From Osmia lignaria lignaria (taxonomy: Eukaryota; Arthropoda; Insecta; Hymenoptera; Megachilidae): a DNA stretch of 64,000 bases. Of the stretch, positions 49,101-60,842 are shown piece by piece. The DNA lies in contig NW_027478165.1 in NCBI RefSeq assembly GCF_051020975.1, forward strand, positions 9,516,001-9,580,000, written 5' to 3'. The position numbers were made by a program, and so were the translations under genes. Each line of letters opens with the position of its first letter. The first letter of the stretch is position 1. The notes beneath the pieces are model-generated. The model saw nothing but the letters and a program-made list of their open reading frames with translations, was not told the origin of the DNA and made no database searches.

Positions 49101-51370
49101 ACTTCCAGCTTAGCTGTGCAGAAGAAGAACAACAAGAAGAAGAAATATCTCGAAATATGTCCGTCAGCCCCCTTCCCTTGAGATAAATCTGCAAATATCT
49201 CGGAAACGAAGCGAGCTATGGCAAAATGTTAAGAGACCTTTTTTGTAGAGAATTAAGTTTCCTACTTTTTATGTTCTATGATATTTTTCGATCAGAGGCG
49301 TAGTTCTCGAGATATATCAAGATATTTAAAAGTTCCGAAGCCGCACCAACATAATAGAGATACAGAAACACCGTGGCCCCTTTCTTTGAGATAACTCTGC
49401 ACGATTGCGAGCTGGAAATGCCACTTCCAGTTTAGCTGTGCAGAAGAAGAACAACAAGAAGAAGAAATATCTCGAAATATGTCCATCAGGACCCTTCCCT
49501 TGAGATAAATCTGCAAATATCTCGGAAACGAAGCGAGCTATGGCAAAATGTTAAGAGACCTTTTTTGTAGAGAATAATGTTTCCTACAATTTACGTTCTA
49601 TGATATTTTTTGATCAGAAGCGTAGTTTTCGAGATATATCGATATATTTAAAAGTTCCGAAGCCGCACCAACATAATAGAGATACAGAAACACCGTGGCC
49701 CCTTTCTTTGAGATAACTCTGCACTATTGCGACCTGCAAATGCCACTTCCAGCTCAGCTGTGCAGAAGAAGAACAACAAGAAGAAGAAGTATCTCGAAAT
49801 ATGTCCGTCAGGCCCCTTCCCTTGAGATAAATCTGCAAATATCTCGGAAACGAAGCGAGCTATGGCAAAATGTTAAGAGACCTTTTTTGTAGAGAATTAA
49901 GTTTCCTACTTTTTGTGTTCGATGATATTTTTTGATCAGATGCGTAGTTCTCGAGATATATCAAGATATTTAAAAGTTCCGAAGCCGCACCAACATAATA
50001 GAGATACAGAAACACCGTGGCCCCTTTCTTTGAGATAACTCTGCACTAGTGCGAGCCGCAAATGCCACTTCCAGCTTAGCTGTGCAGAAGAAGAACAACA
50101 AGAAGAAGAAATATCTCGAAATATGTCCGTCAGGCCCCTTCCCTTGAGATAAATATGCAAATATCTCGGAAACGAAGCGAGGTATGGCAAAATGTTAAGA
50201 GACCTTTTTTGTAGAGAATTAAGTTTCCTACTTTTTAGGTTCTATGATATTTTTTGATCAGATGCGTAGTTCTCGAGATATATCAAGATATTTAAAAGTT
50301 CCGAAGCCGCACCAACATAATAGAGATACAGAAACACCGTGGCCCCTTTCTTTGAGATAACTCTGCACTATTGCGAGCTGCAAATGCCACTTCCAGCTTA
50401 GCTGTGCAGAGGAAGAACAACAAGAAGAAGAAATATCTCGAAATATGTCCGTCAGGCCAGTTCCTTTGAGCTGAATCTGCAAATATCTCGGAAACGAAGC
50501 GAGCTATGGCAAAATGTTAAGAGACCTTTTTTGTAGAGAATAATGTTTCCTACAATTTATGTTCTATGATATTTTTTGATCAGATGCGTAGTTCTCGAGA
50601 TATATCAAGATATTTAAAAGTTACGAAGCCGCACCAACATAATAGAGATACAGAAACACCGTGGCCCCTTTCTTTGAGATAACTCTGCACTAGTGCGAGC
50701 CGCAAATGCCACTTCCAGCTTAGCTGTGCAGAAGAGGAACAACAAGAAGAAGAAATATCTCGAAATATGTCCGTCAGGCCCCTTCCCTTGAGATAAATCT
50801 GCAAATATCTCGGAAACGGAGAGAGCTATGGCAAAATGTTAAGAGACCTTTTTTGTAGAGAATTAAGTTTCCTACTTTTCGTGTTCTATGATATTTTTTG
50901 ATCAGATGCGTAGTTCTCGAGATATATCAAGATATTTAAAAGTTCCGAAGCCGCACCAACATAATAGAGATACAGAAACACCGTGGCCCCTTTCTTTGAG
51001 ATAACTCTGCACTATTCCGAGCTGTAAATGCCACTTCCAGCTTAGCTGTGCAGAAGAAGAACAACAAGAAGAAGAAATATCTCGAAATATGTCCGTCAGG
51101 CCCCTTCCCTTGAGATATATCTGCAAATATCTCGGAAACGAAGCGAGCTATGGCAAACTGTTAAGAGACCTTTTTTGTAGAGAATTATGTTTCCTACAAT
51201 TTATGTTCTATGATATTTTTTGATCAGAAGCGTAGTTCTCGAGATATATCGAGATATTTAAAAGTTCCGAAGCCGCACCAACATAATAGGGATACAGAAA
51301 CACCGTGGCCCCTCTCTTTGAGATAACTCTGCACTATTGCGAGCTGCAAATGCCACTTCCAGCTTAGCTG
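46200..51370. repeat. 14-monomer-distance duplication: about 46200-46860 and 50708-51368
   Basis: At an offset of 4508 bp the two tracts share GCAGAAGAGGAAC (46221 and 50729), AACGGAGAGAGC (46307 and 50815), TTTTCGTGTTC (46367 and 50875), CTATTCCGAGCTG (46503 and 51011), GGCAAACTG, class B start with GTTCTCGAG, AATAGGGATAC and CCCCTCTCTTTG (46801 and 51309). Differences include GATATATAAAAG at 46424 against GATATTTAAAAG at about 50932, and CGCAGTTC near 46401. Confidence 0.8.
46675..50538. repeat. 6-monomer repeat (1932 bp): 46675-48606 and 48607-50538
   Basis: About 1.1 kb (46.78-47.89 kb and 48.71-49.82 kb) is nearly identical. Tags: AATAGGGATAC, CCCCTCTCTTTG, AATACGTCC, CCTTTCTTGTAG, TATGTAGTATG, CGAAGTCGCACC, TTGCGCGCTGC, TTTTTCGATCAGAGGCG, GTCCATCAGGACCC, AGAATAATG, ATATCGATATATTT and TTGCGACCTGC. 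Small differences are ATCTTGGAAAC near 47587, GTCAGCCCCC near 49163, and GATAAATATGC near 47894 against GATAAATCTGC near 49826. The fifth and sixth monomers of the two units do not match in order. Confidence 0.85.
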
Positions 51371-51826
51371 TGCAGAAGAAGAACAACAAGAAGAAGAAAT
51401 ATCTCGAAATATGTCCGTCAGGCCCCTTCCCTTGAGATAAATATGCAAATATCTCGGAAACGAAGCGAGCTATGGCAAAATGTTAAGAGACCTTTTTTGT
51501 AGAGAATTAAGTTTCCTACTTTTTATGTTCTATGATATTTTTTGATCAGATGCGTAGTTCTCGAGATATATCAAGATATTTAAAAGTTCCGAAGCCGCAC
51601 CAACATAATAGAGATACAGAAACACCGTGGCCCCTTTCTTTGAGATAACTCTGCACTATTGCGAGCTGCAAATGCCACTTCCAGCTTAGCTGTGCAGAGG
51701 AAGAACAACAAGAAGAAGAAATATCTCGAAATATGTCCGTCAGGCCAGTTCCTTTGAGTTGAATCTGCAAATATCTCGGAAACGAAGCGAGCTATGGCAA
51801 AATGTTAAGAGACCTTTTTTGTAGAG

Positions 51827-54800
51827 AATTATGTTTCCTACAATTTATGTTCTATGATATTTTTTGATCAGATGCGTAGTTCTCGAGATATATCAAGATA
51901 TTTAAAAGTTCCGAAGCCGCACCAACATAATAGAGATACAGAAACACCGTGGCCCCTTTCTTTGAGATAACTCTGCACTATTGCGAGCTGCAAATGCCAC
52001 TTCCAGCTTAGCTGTGCAGAAGAAGAACAACAAGAAGAAGAAATATCTCGAAATATGTCCGTCAGACCCCTTCCCTTGAGATAAATCTGCAAATATCTCG
52101 GAAACGAAGCGAGCTACGGCAAAATGTTAAGAGACCTTTTTTGTAGAAAATTAGGTTTCCTACTTTTTATGTTCTATGATATTTTTTGATCAGATGCGTA
52201 GTTCTCGAGATATATCGAGATATTTAAAAGTTCCGAAGCCGCACCAACATAATAGAGATACAGAAACACCGTGGCCCCTTTCTATGAGATAACTCTGCAC
52301 GATTGCGAGCTGGAAATGCCACTTCCAGTTTAGCTGTGCAGAAGAAGAACAACAAGAAGAAGAAATATCTCGAAATATGTCCATCAGGACCCTTCCCTTG
52401 AGTTAAATCTGCAAATATCACGGAAACGAAGCGAGCTATGGCAAAATGTTAAGAGACCTTTTTTGTAGAGAATTAAGTTTCCTACTTTTTATGTTCTATG
52501 ATATTTTTTGATCAGATGCGTAGTTCTCGAGATATATCAAGATATTTAAAAGCTCCGAAGCTGCACCAACATAATAGAGGTACCGAAACACCGTGGCCCC
52601 TTTCTTTGAGATAACTCTGCACTATTGCGAGCTGCAAATGCCACTTCCAGCTTAGCTGTGGAGAAGAAGAACAACAAGAAGAAGAAATATCTCGAAATAT
52701 GTCGGTCAGGCCCCTTCCCTTGAGATAAATCTGCAAATATCTCGGAAACGAAGCGAGCTATGCCAAAATGTTAAGAGACCTTATTTGTAGAGAATTAAGT
52801 TTCCTACTTTTTATGTTCTATGATATTTTTTGATCAGATGCGTAGTTCTCGAGATATATCGAGATATTTAAAAGTTCCGAAGCCGCACCAAAATAATAGA
52901 GATACAGAAACACCGTGGCCCCTTTCTTTGAGATAACTGTGCACTATTGCGAGCTGCAAATGCCACTTCCAGCTTAGCTGTGCAGAAGAAGAACAACAAG
53001 AAGAAGAAATATCCCGAAATATGTCCGTCAGGCCCCTTCCCTTGAGATAAATCTGCAAATATCTCGGAAACGAAGCGAGCTATGGCAAAATGTTGAGAGA
53101 CCTTTTTGGTAGAGAATGAAGTTTCCTACTTTTTATGTTCTATGATATTTTTTGATCAGATGCGTAGTTCTCGAGATATATCAAGATATTTAAAAGTTCC
53201 GAAGCCGCACCAACATAATAGAGATACAGAAACACCGTGGCCCCTTTCTTTGAGATAACTCTGCACTAGTGCGAGCCGCAAATGCCACTTCCAGCTTAGC
53301 TGTGCAGAAGAAGAACAACAAGAAGAAGAAATATCTCGAAATATGTCCGTCAGGCCCCTTCCCTTGAGATAAATCTGCAAATATCTCGGAAACGAAGCGA
53401 GCTATGGCAAAATGTTAAGAGACCTCTTTTGTAGAGAATTAAGTTTCCTACTTTTTATGTTCTATGATATTTTTCGATCAGATTCGTAGTTCTCGAGATA
53501 TATCAAGATATTTAAAAGTTCCGAAGCCGCACCAACATAATAGAGATACAGAAACACCGTGGCCCCTTTCTTTGAGATAACTCTGCACTATTGCGAGCTG
53601 CAAATGCCACTTCCAGCTTAGCTGTGCAGAAGAAGAACAACAAGAAGAAGAAATATCTCGAAATATGTCCGTCAGACCCCTTCCCTTGAGATAAATCTGC
53701 AAATATCTCGGAAACGAAGCGAGCTACGGCAAAATGTTAAGAGACCTTTTTTGTAGAAAATTAGGTTTCCTACTTTTTATGTTCTATGATATTTTTTGAT
53801 CAGATGCGTAGTTCTCGAGATATATCGAGATATTTAAAAGTTCCGAAGCCGCACCAACATAATAGAGATACAGAAACACCGTGGCCCCTTTCTATGAGAT
53901 AACTCTGCACGATTGCGAGCTGGAAATGCCACTTCCAGTTTAGCTGTGCAGAAGAAGAACAACAAGAAGAAGAAATATCTCGAAATATGTCCATCAGGAC
54001 CCTTCCCTTGAGTTAAATCTGCAAATATCACGGAAACGAAGCGAGCTATGGCAAAATGTTAAGAGACCTTTTTTGTAGAGAATTAAGTTTCCTACTTTTT
54101 ATGTTCTATGATATTTTTTGATCAGATGCGTAGTTCTCGAGATATATCAAGATATTTAAAAGCTCCGAAGCTGCACCAACATAATAGAGGTACCGAAACA
54201 CCGTGGCCCCTTTCTTTGAGATAACTCTGCACTATTGCGAGCTGCAAATGCCACTTCCAGCTTAGCTGTGGAGAAGAAGAACAACAAGAAGAAGAAATAT
54301 CTCGAAATATGTCGGTCAGGCCCCTTCCCTTGAGATAAATCTGCAAATATCTCGGAAACGAAGCGAGCTATGCCAAAATGTTAAGAGACCTTATTTGTAG
54401 AGAATTAAGTTTCCTACTTTTTATGTTCTATGATATTTTTTGATCAGATGCGTAGTTCTCGAGATATATCGAGATATTTAAAAGTTCCGAAGCCGCACCA
54501 AAATAATAGAGATACAGAAACACCGTGGCCCCTTTCTTTGAGATAACTGTGCACTATTGCGAGCTGCAAATGCCACTTCCAGCTTAGCTGTGCAGAAGAA
54601 GAACAACAAGAAGAAGAAATATCCCGAAATATGTCCGTCAGGCCCCTTCCCTTGAGATAAATCTGCAAATATCTCGGAAACGAAGCGAGCTATGGCAAAA
54701 TGTTGAGAGACCTTTTTGGTAGAGAATGAAGTTTCCTACTTTTTATGTTCTATGATATTTTTTGATCAGATGCGTAGTTCTCGAGATATATCAAGATATT

Positions 54801-57622
54801 TAAAAGTTCCGAAGCCGCACCAACATAATAGAGATACAGAAACACCGTGGCCCCTTTCTTTGAGATAACTCTGCACTAGTGCGAGCCGCAAATGCCACTT
54901 CCAGCTTAGCTGTGCAGAAGAAGAACAACAAGAAGAAGAAATATCTCGAAATATGTCCGTCAGGCCCCTTCCCTTGAGATAAATCTGCAAATATCTCGGA
55001 AACGAAGCGAGCTATGGCAAAATGTTAAGAGACCTCTTTTGTAGAGAATTAAGTTTCCTACTTTTTATGTTCTATGATATTTTTCGATCAGATTCGTAGT
55101 TCTCGAGATATATCAAGATATTTAAAAGTTCCGAAGCCGCACCAACATAATAGAGATACAGAAACACCGTGGCCCCTTTCTTTGAGATAACTCTGCACTA
55201 CTGCGAGCTGCAAATGCCACTTCCAGCTTAGCTGTGCAGAAGAAGAACAACAAGAAGAAGAAATATCTCGAAATATGTCCGTCAGGCCCCTTCCCTTGAG
55301 ATAAATCTGCAAATATCTCGGAAACGAAGCGAGCTATGGCAAAATGTTAAGAGACCTGTTTTGTAGAGAATTAAGTTTCCTACTTTTTATGTTCTATGAT
55401 ATTTTTCGATCAGATGCGTAGTTCTCGAGATATATCAAGATATTTAAAAGTTCCGAAGCCGCACCAACATAATAGAGATACAGAAACACCGTGGCCCCTT
55501 TCTTTGAGATAACTCTGCACTATTGCGAGCTGCAAATGCCACATCCAGCTTAGCTGTGCAGAAGAAGAACAACAAGAAGAAGAAATATCTCGAAATATGT
55601 CCGTCAGACCCCTTCCCTTGAGATAAATCTGCAAATATCTCGGAAACGAAGCGAGCTACGGCAAAATGTTAAGAGACCTTTTTTGTAGAAAATTAGGTTT
55701 CCTACTTTTTATGTTCTATGATATTTTTTGATCAGATGCGTAGTTCTCGAGATATATCAAGATATTTAAAAGTTCCGAAACCGCACCAACATAATAGAGA
55801 TACAGAAACACCGTGGCCCCTTTCTTTGAGATAACTCTGCACGATTGCGAGCTGGAAATGCCACTTCCAGTTTAGCTGTGCAGAAGAAGAACAACAAGAA
55901 GAAGAAATATCTCGAAATATGTCCATCAGGACCCTTCCCTTGAGATAAATCTGCAAATATCTCGGAAACGAAGCGAGCTATTGCAAAACGTTAAGAGACC
56001 TTTTTTGTAGAGAATTAAGTTTCCTACTTTTTATGTTCTATGATATTTTTTGATCAGATGCGTAGTTCTCGAGATATATCAAGATATTTAAAAGCTCCGA
56101 AGCTGCACCAACATAATAGAGGTACCGAAACACCGTGGCCCCTTTCTTTGAGATAACTCTGCACTATTGCGAGCTGCAAATGCCACTTCCAGCTTAGCTG
56201 TGGAGAAGAAGAACAACAAGAAGAAGAAATATCTCGAAATATGTCCGTCAGGCCCCTTCCCTTGAGATAAATCTGCAAATATCTCGGAAACGAAGCGAGC
56301 TATGCCAAAATGTTAAGAGACCTTATTTGTAGAGAATTAAGTTTCCTACTTTTTATGTTCTATGATATTTTTTGATCAGATGCGTAGTTCTCGAGATATA
56401 TCGAGATATTTAAAAGTTCCGAAGCCGCACCAACATAATAGAGATACAGAAACACCGTGGCCCCTTTCTTTGAGATAACTGTGCACTATTGCGAGCTGCA
56501 AATGCCACTTCCAGCTTAGCTGTGCAGAAGAAGAACAACAAGAAGAAGAAATATCCCGAAATATGTCCGTCAGGCCCCTTCCCTTGAGATAAATCTGCAA
56601 ATATCTCGGAAACGAAGCGAGCTATGGCAAAATGTTAAGAGACCTCTTTTGTAGACAATTAAGTTTCCTACTTTTTATCTTCTATGATATTTTCTGATCA
56701 GATTCGTAGTTCTCGAGATATATCAAGATATTTAAAAGTTCCGAAGCCGCACCAACATAATAGAGATACAGAAACACCGTGGCCCCTTTCTTTGAGATAA
56801 CTCTGCACTACTGCGAGCTGCAAATGCCACTTCCAGCTTAGCTGTGCAGAAGAAGAACAACAAGAAGAAGAAATATCTCGAAATATGTCCGTCAGGCCCC
56901 TTCCCTTGAGATAAATCTGCAAATATCTCGGAAACGAAGCGAGCTATGGCAAAATGTTAAGAGACCTGTTTTGTAGAGAATTAAGTTTCCTACTTTTTAT
57001 GTTCTATGATATTTTTCGATCAGATGCGTAGTTCTCGAGATATATCAAGATATTTAAAAGTTCCGAAGCCGCACCAACATAATAGAGATACAGAAACACC
57101 GTGGCCCCTTTCTTTGAGATAACTCTGCACTATTGCGAGCTGCAAATGCCACTTCCAGCTTAGCTGTGCAGAAGAAGAACAACAAGAAGAAGAAATATCT
57201 CGAAATATGTCCGTCAGACCCCTTCCCTTGAGATAAATCTGCAAATATCTCGGAAACGAAGCGAGCTACGGCAAAATGTTAAGAGACCTTTTTTGTAGAA
57301 AATTAGGTTTCCTACTTTTTATGTTCTATGATATTTTTTGATCAGATGCGTAGTTCTCGAGATATATCAAGATATTTAAAAGTTCCGAAGCCGCACCAAC
57401 ATAATAGAGATACAGAAACACCGTGGCCCCTTTCTTTGAGATAACTCTGCACGATTGCGAGCTGGAAATGCCACTTCCAGTTTAGCTGTGCAGAAGAAGA
57501 ACAACAAGAAGAAGAAATATCTCGAAATATGTCCATCAGGACCCTTCCCTTGAGATAAATCTGCAAATATCTCGGAAACGAAGCGAGCTATTGCAAAACG
57601 TTAAGAGACCTTTTTTGTAGAG
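51827..57622. repeat. 5-monomer higher-order repeat (1610 bp), two close copies then two variant copies
   Basis: Units 51827-53436 and 53437-55046 are nearly identical from about 51.88 kb. Tags: CGTCAGACCCC with GAGCTACGGC and AAAATTAGG; TTTCTATGAG with GTCCATCAGGACCC and ATATCACGG; AAAGCTCCGAAGCTGC with GAGGTACCG and TGTGGAGAAG; CACCAAAATAAT with ATATCCCG; and AGAGAATGAAG before a class A alpha monomer. One extra monomer (55047-55368) breaks the register. Variant copies then run 55369-56978 and 56979-57622, sharing GCTATTGCAAAACG (about 55976 and 57586). Confidence 0.85.
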
Positions 57623-58266
57623 AATTAAGTTTCCTACTTTTTATGTTCTATGATATTTTTTGATCAGATGCGTAGTTCTCGAGATATATCGAGATATTTA
57701 AAAGTTCCGAAGCCGCACCAAAATAATAGAGATACAGAAACACCGTGGCCCCTTTCTTTGAGATAACTGTGCACTATTGCGAGCTGCAAATGCCACTTCC
57801 AGCTTAGCTGTGCAGAAGAAGAACAACAAGAAGAAGAAATATCCCGAAATATGTCCGTCAGGCCCCTTCCCTTGAGATAAATCTGCAAATATCTCGGAAA
57901 CGAAGCGAGCTATGGCAAAATGTTGAGAGACCTTTTTTGTAGAGAATTAAGTTTCCTACTTTTTATGTTCTATGATATTTTTTGATCAGATGCGTAGATC
58001 TCGAGATATATCAAGATATTTAAAAGTTCCGAAGCCGCACCAACATAATAGAGATACAGAAACACCGTGGCCCCTCTCTTTGAGATAACTCTGCACAATT
58101 GCGAGCTGCAAATGCCACTTCCAGCTTAGCTGTGCAGAAGAAGAACAACAAGAAGAAGAAATATCTCGAAATATGTCCGTCAGGCCCCTTCCCTTGAGAT
58201 AAATCGGCAAGTATCTCGGAAACGAAGCGAGCTATGGCAAAATGTTGAGAGACCTTTTTTGTAGAG

Positions 58267-60842
58267 AATTAAGTTTCCTACTTTTTATGTTCTATGATAT
58301 TTTTTGATCAGATGCGTAGATCTCGAGATATATCAAGATATTTAAAAGTTCCGAAGCGGCACCAACATAATAGAGATACAGAAACACCGTGGCCCCTTTC
58401 TTTGAGATAACTCTGCACTATTGCGAGCTGCAAATGCCACTTCCAGCTTAGCTGTGCAGAAGAAGAACAACAAGAAGAAGAAATATCTCGAAATATGTCC
58501 GTCAGGCCCCTTCCCTTGAGATAAATCTGCAAATATCTCGGAAACGAAGCGAGCTACGGCAAAATGTTAAGAGACCTTTTTTGTAGAAAATTAGGTTTCC
58601 TACTTTTTATGTTCTATGATATTTTTTGATCAGATGCGTAGTTCTCGAGATATATCAAGATATTTAAAAGTTCCGAAGCCGCACCAACATAATAGAGATA
58701 CAGAAACACCGTGGCCCCTTTCTTTGAGATAACTCTGCACGATTGCGAGCTGGAAATGCCACTTCCAGTTTAGCTGTGCAGAAGAAGAACAACAAGAAGA
58801 AGAAATATCTCGAAATATGTCCGTCAGGCCCCTTCCCTTGAGATAAATCGGCAAGTATCTCGGAAACGAAGCGAGCTATGGCAAAATGTTGAGAGACCTT
58901 TTTTGTAGAGAATTAAGTTTCCTACTTTTTATGTTCTATGATATTTTTTGATCAGATGCGTAGATCTCGAGATATATCAAGATATTTAAAAGTTCCGAAG
59001 CCGCACCAACATAATAGAGATACAGAAACACCGTGGCCCCTTTCTTTGAGATAACTCTGCACTATTGCGAGCTGCAAATGCCACTTCCAGCTTAGCTGTG
59101 CAGAAGAAGAACAACAAGAAGAAGAAATATCTCGAAATATGTCCGTCAGGCCCCTTCCCTTGAGATAAATCTGCAAATATCTCGGAAACGAAGCGAGCTA
59201 TGGCAAAATGTTAAGAGACCTTTTTTGTATGGAATTATGTTTCCTACTTTTTATGTTCTATGATATTTTTTGATCAGACGCGTAGTTCTCGAGATATATC
59301 AAGATATTTAAAAGTTCCGAAGCCGCACCAACATAATAGAGATACAGAAACACCGTGGCCCCTTTCTTTGAGATAACTCTGCACTAATGCGAGCTGCGAA
59401 TGTCACTTCCAGCTTAGCTGTGCAGAAGAAGAACAACAAGAAGAAGAAATATCACGAAATATGTCCGTTAGGCCCCTTCCCTTGAGATAAATCTGCAAAT
59501 ATCTCGGAAACGAAGCGAGCTATGGCAAAATGTTAAGAGACCTTTTCTGTAGAGAATTAAGTTTTCTACTTTTTATGTTCCATGATATTTTTTGATCAGA
59601 TGCGTAGTTCTCGAGATATATCAAGATATTTAAAAGTTCCGAAGCGGCACCAACATAATAGAGATACAGAAACACCGTGGCCCCTTTCTTTGAGATAACT
59701 CTGCACTATTGCGAGCTGCAAATGCCACTTCCAGCTTAGCTGTGCAGAAGAAGAACAACAAGAAGAAGAAATATCTCGAAATATGTCCGTCAGGCCCCTT
59801 CCCTTGAGATAAATCTGCAAATATCTCGGAAACGAAGCGAGCTACGGCAAAATGTTAAGAGACCTTTTTTGTAGAAAATTAGGTTTCCTACTTTTTATGT
59901 TCTATGATATTTTTTGATCAGATGCGTAGTTCTCGAGATATATCAAGATATTTAAAAGTTCCGAAGCCGCACCAACATAATAGAGATACAGAAACACCGT
60001 GGCCCCTTTCTTTGAGATAACTCTGCACGATTGCGAGCTGGAAATGCCACTTCCAGTTTAGCTGTGCAGAAGAAGAACAACAAGAAGAAGAAATATCTCG
60101 AAATATGTCCGTCAGGCCCCTTCCCTTGAGATAAATCGGCAAGTATCTCGGAAACGAAGCGAGCTATGGCAAAATGTTGAGAGACCTTTTTTGTAGAGAA
60201 TTAAGTTTCCTACTTTTTATGTTCTATGATATTTTTTGATCAGATGCGTAGATCTCGAGATATATCAAGATATTTAAAAGTTCCGAAGCCGCACCAACAT
60301 AATAGAGATACAGAAACACCGTGGCCCCTTTCTTTGAGATAACTCTGCACTATTGCGAGCTGCAAATGCCACTTCCAGCTTAGCTGTGCAGAAGAAGAAC
60401 AACAAGAAGAAGAAATATCTCGAAATATGTCCGTCAGGCCCCTTCCCTTGAGATAAATCTGCAAATATCTCGGAAACGAAGCGAGCTATGGCAAAATGTT
60501 AAGAGACCTTTTTTGTATGGAATTATGTTTCCTACTTTTTATGTTCTATGATATTTTTTGATCAGACGCGTAGTTCTCGAGATATATCAAGATATTTAAA
60601 AGTTCCGAAGCTGCACCAACATAATAGAGATACAGAAACACCGTGGCCCCTTTCTTTGAGATAACTCTGCACTAATGCGAGCTGCGAATGTCACTTCCAG
60701 CTTAGCTGTGCAGAAGAAGAACAACAAGAAGAAGAAATATCACGAAATATGTCCGTTAGGCCCCTTCCCTTGAGATAAATCTGCAAATATCTCGGAAACG
60801 AAGCGAGCTATGGCAAAATGTGAAGAGACCTTTTCTGTAGAG
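58267..60842. repeat. Tandem 4-monomer higher-order repeat (1288 bp)
   Basis: Units 58267-59554 and 59555-60842 share GAAGCGGCACC (58352 and 59640), GAGCTACGGC with AAAATTAGG, a gamma monomer with GATAAATCGGCAAG (58851 and 60139), GTAGATCTCGAG (58970 and 60248), TTTGTATGGAATTATG (59224 and 60512), CAGACGCGTAG, and CTGCGAATGTCAC with ATATCACG. Differences sit mainly at the first monomer start (TTCCTACTTTTTATGTTC against TTTTCTACTTTTTATGTTCC) plus GAAGCTGCACC near 60608 and TGTGAAGAG near 60820. Confidence 0.85.

Larger units (their letters stand above)
31222..51504. repeat. Zone II: highly shuffled monomers with clustered delta patches
   Basis: Class A and B alleles are still both present, but combinations that are rare upstream become common, for example class B with gamma at 39269, 45065 and 45387. 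Ten of the twelve delta-type monomers (GGCCAGTTCCTTTGAGCTG) lie here. New variants appear, including AGAATAATG with CAATTTACG at the monomer start, TATGTAGTATG, GAAGACGCACC and TTGCGCGCTGC. Several copy distances overlap (4, 5, 6, 8, 9 and 14 monomers). The last monomer of the zone (51183-51504) is a hybrid that joins CAGAAGCGTAG to the class A GTTCTCGAG. Confidence 0.6.

Noticed and set aside
47763..49892. Plus-strand 65-codon frames at 47763-47960 and 49695-49892
   Set aside because: They are 1932 bp apart, exactly the 6-monomer duplication, and arise from the TTGCGACCTGC and GAAGTATCTC variants. There is no coding signature.
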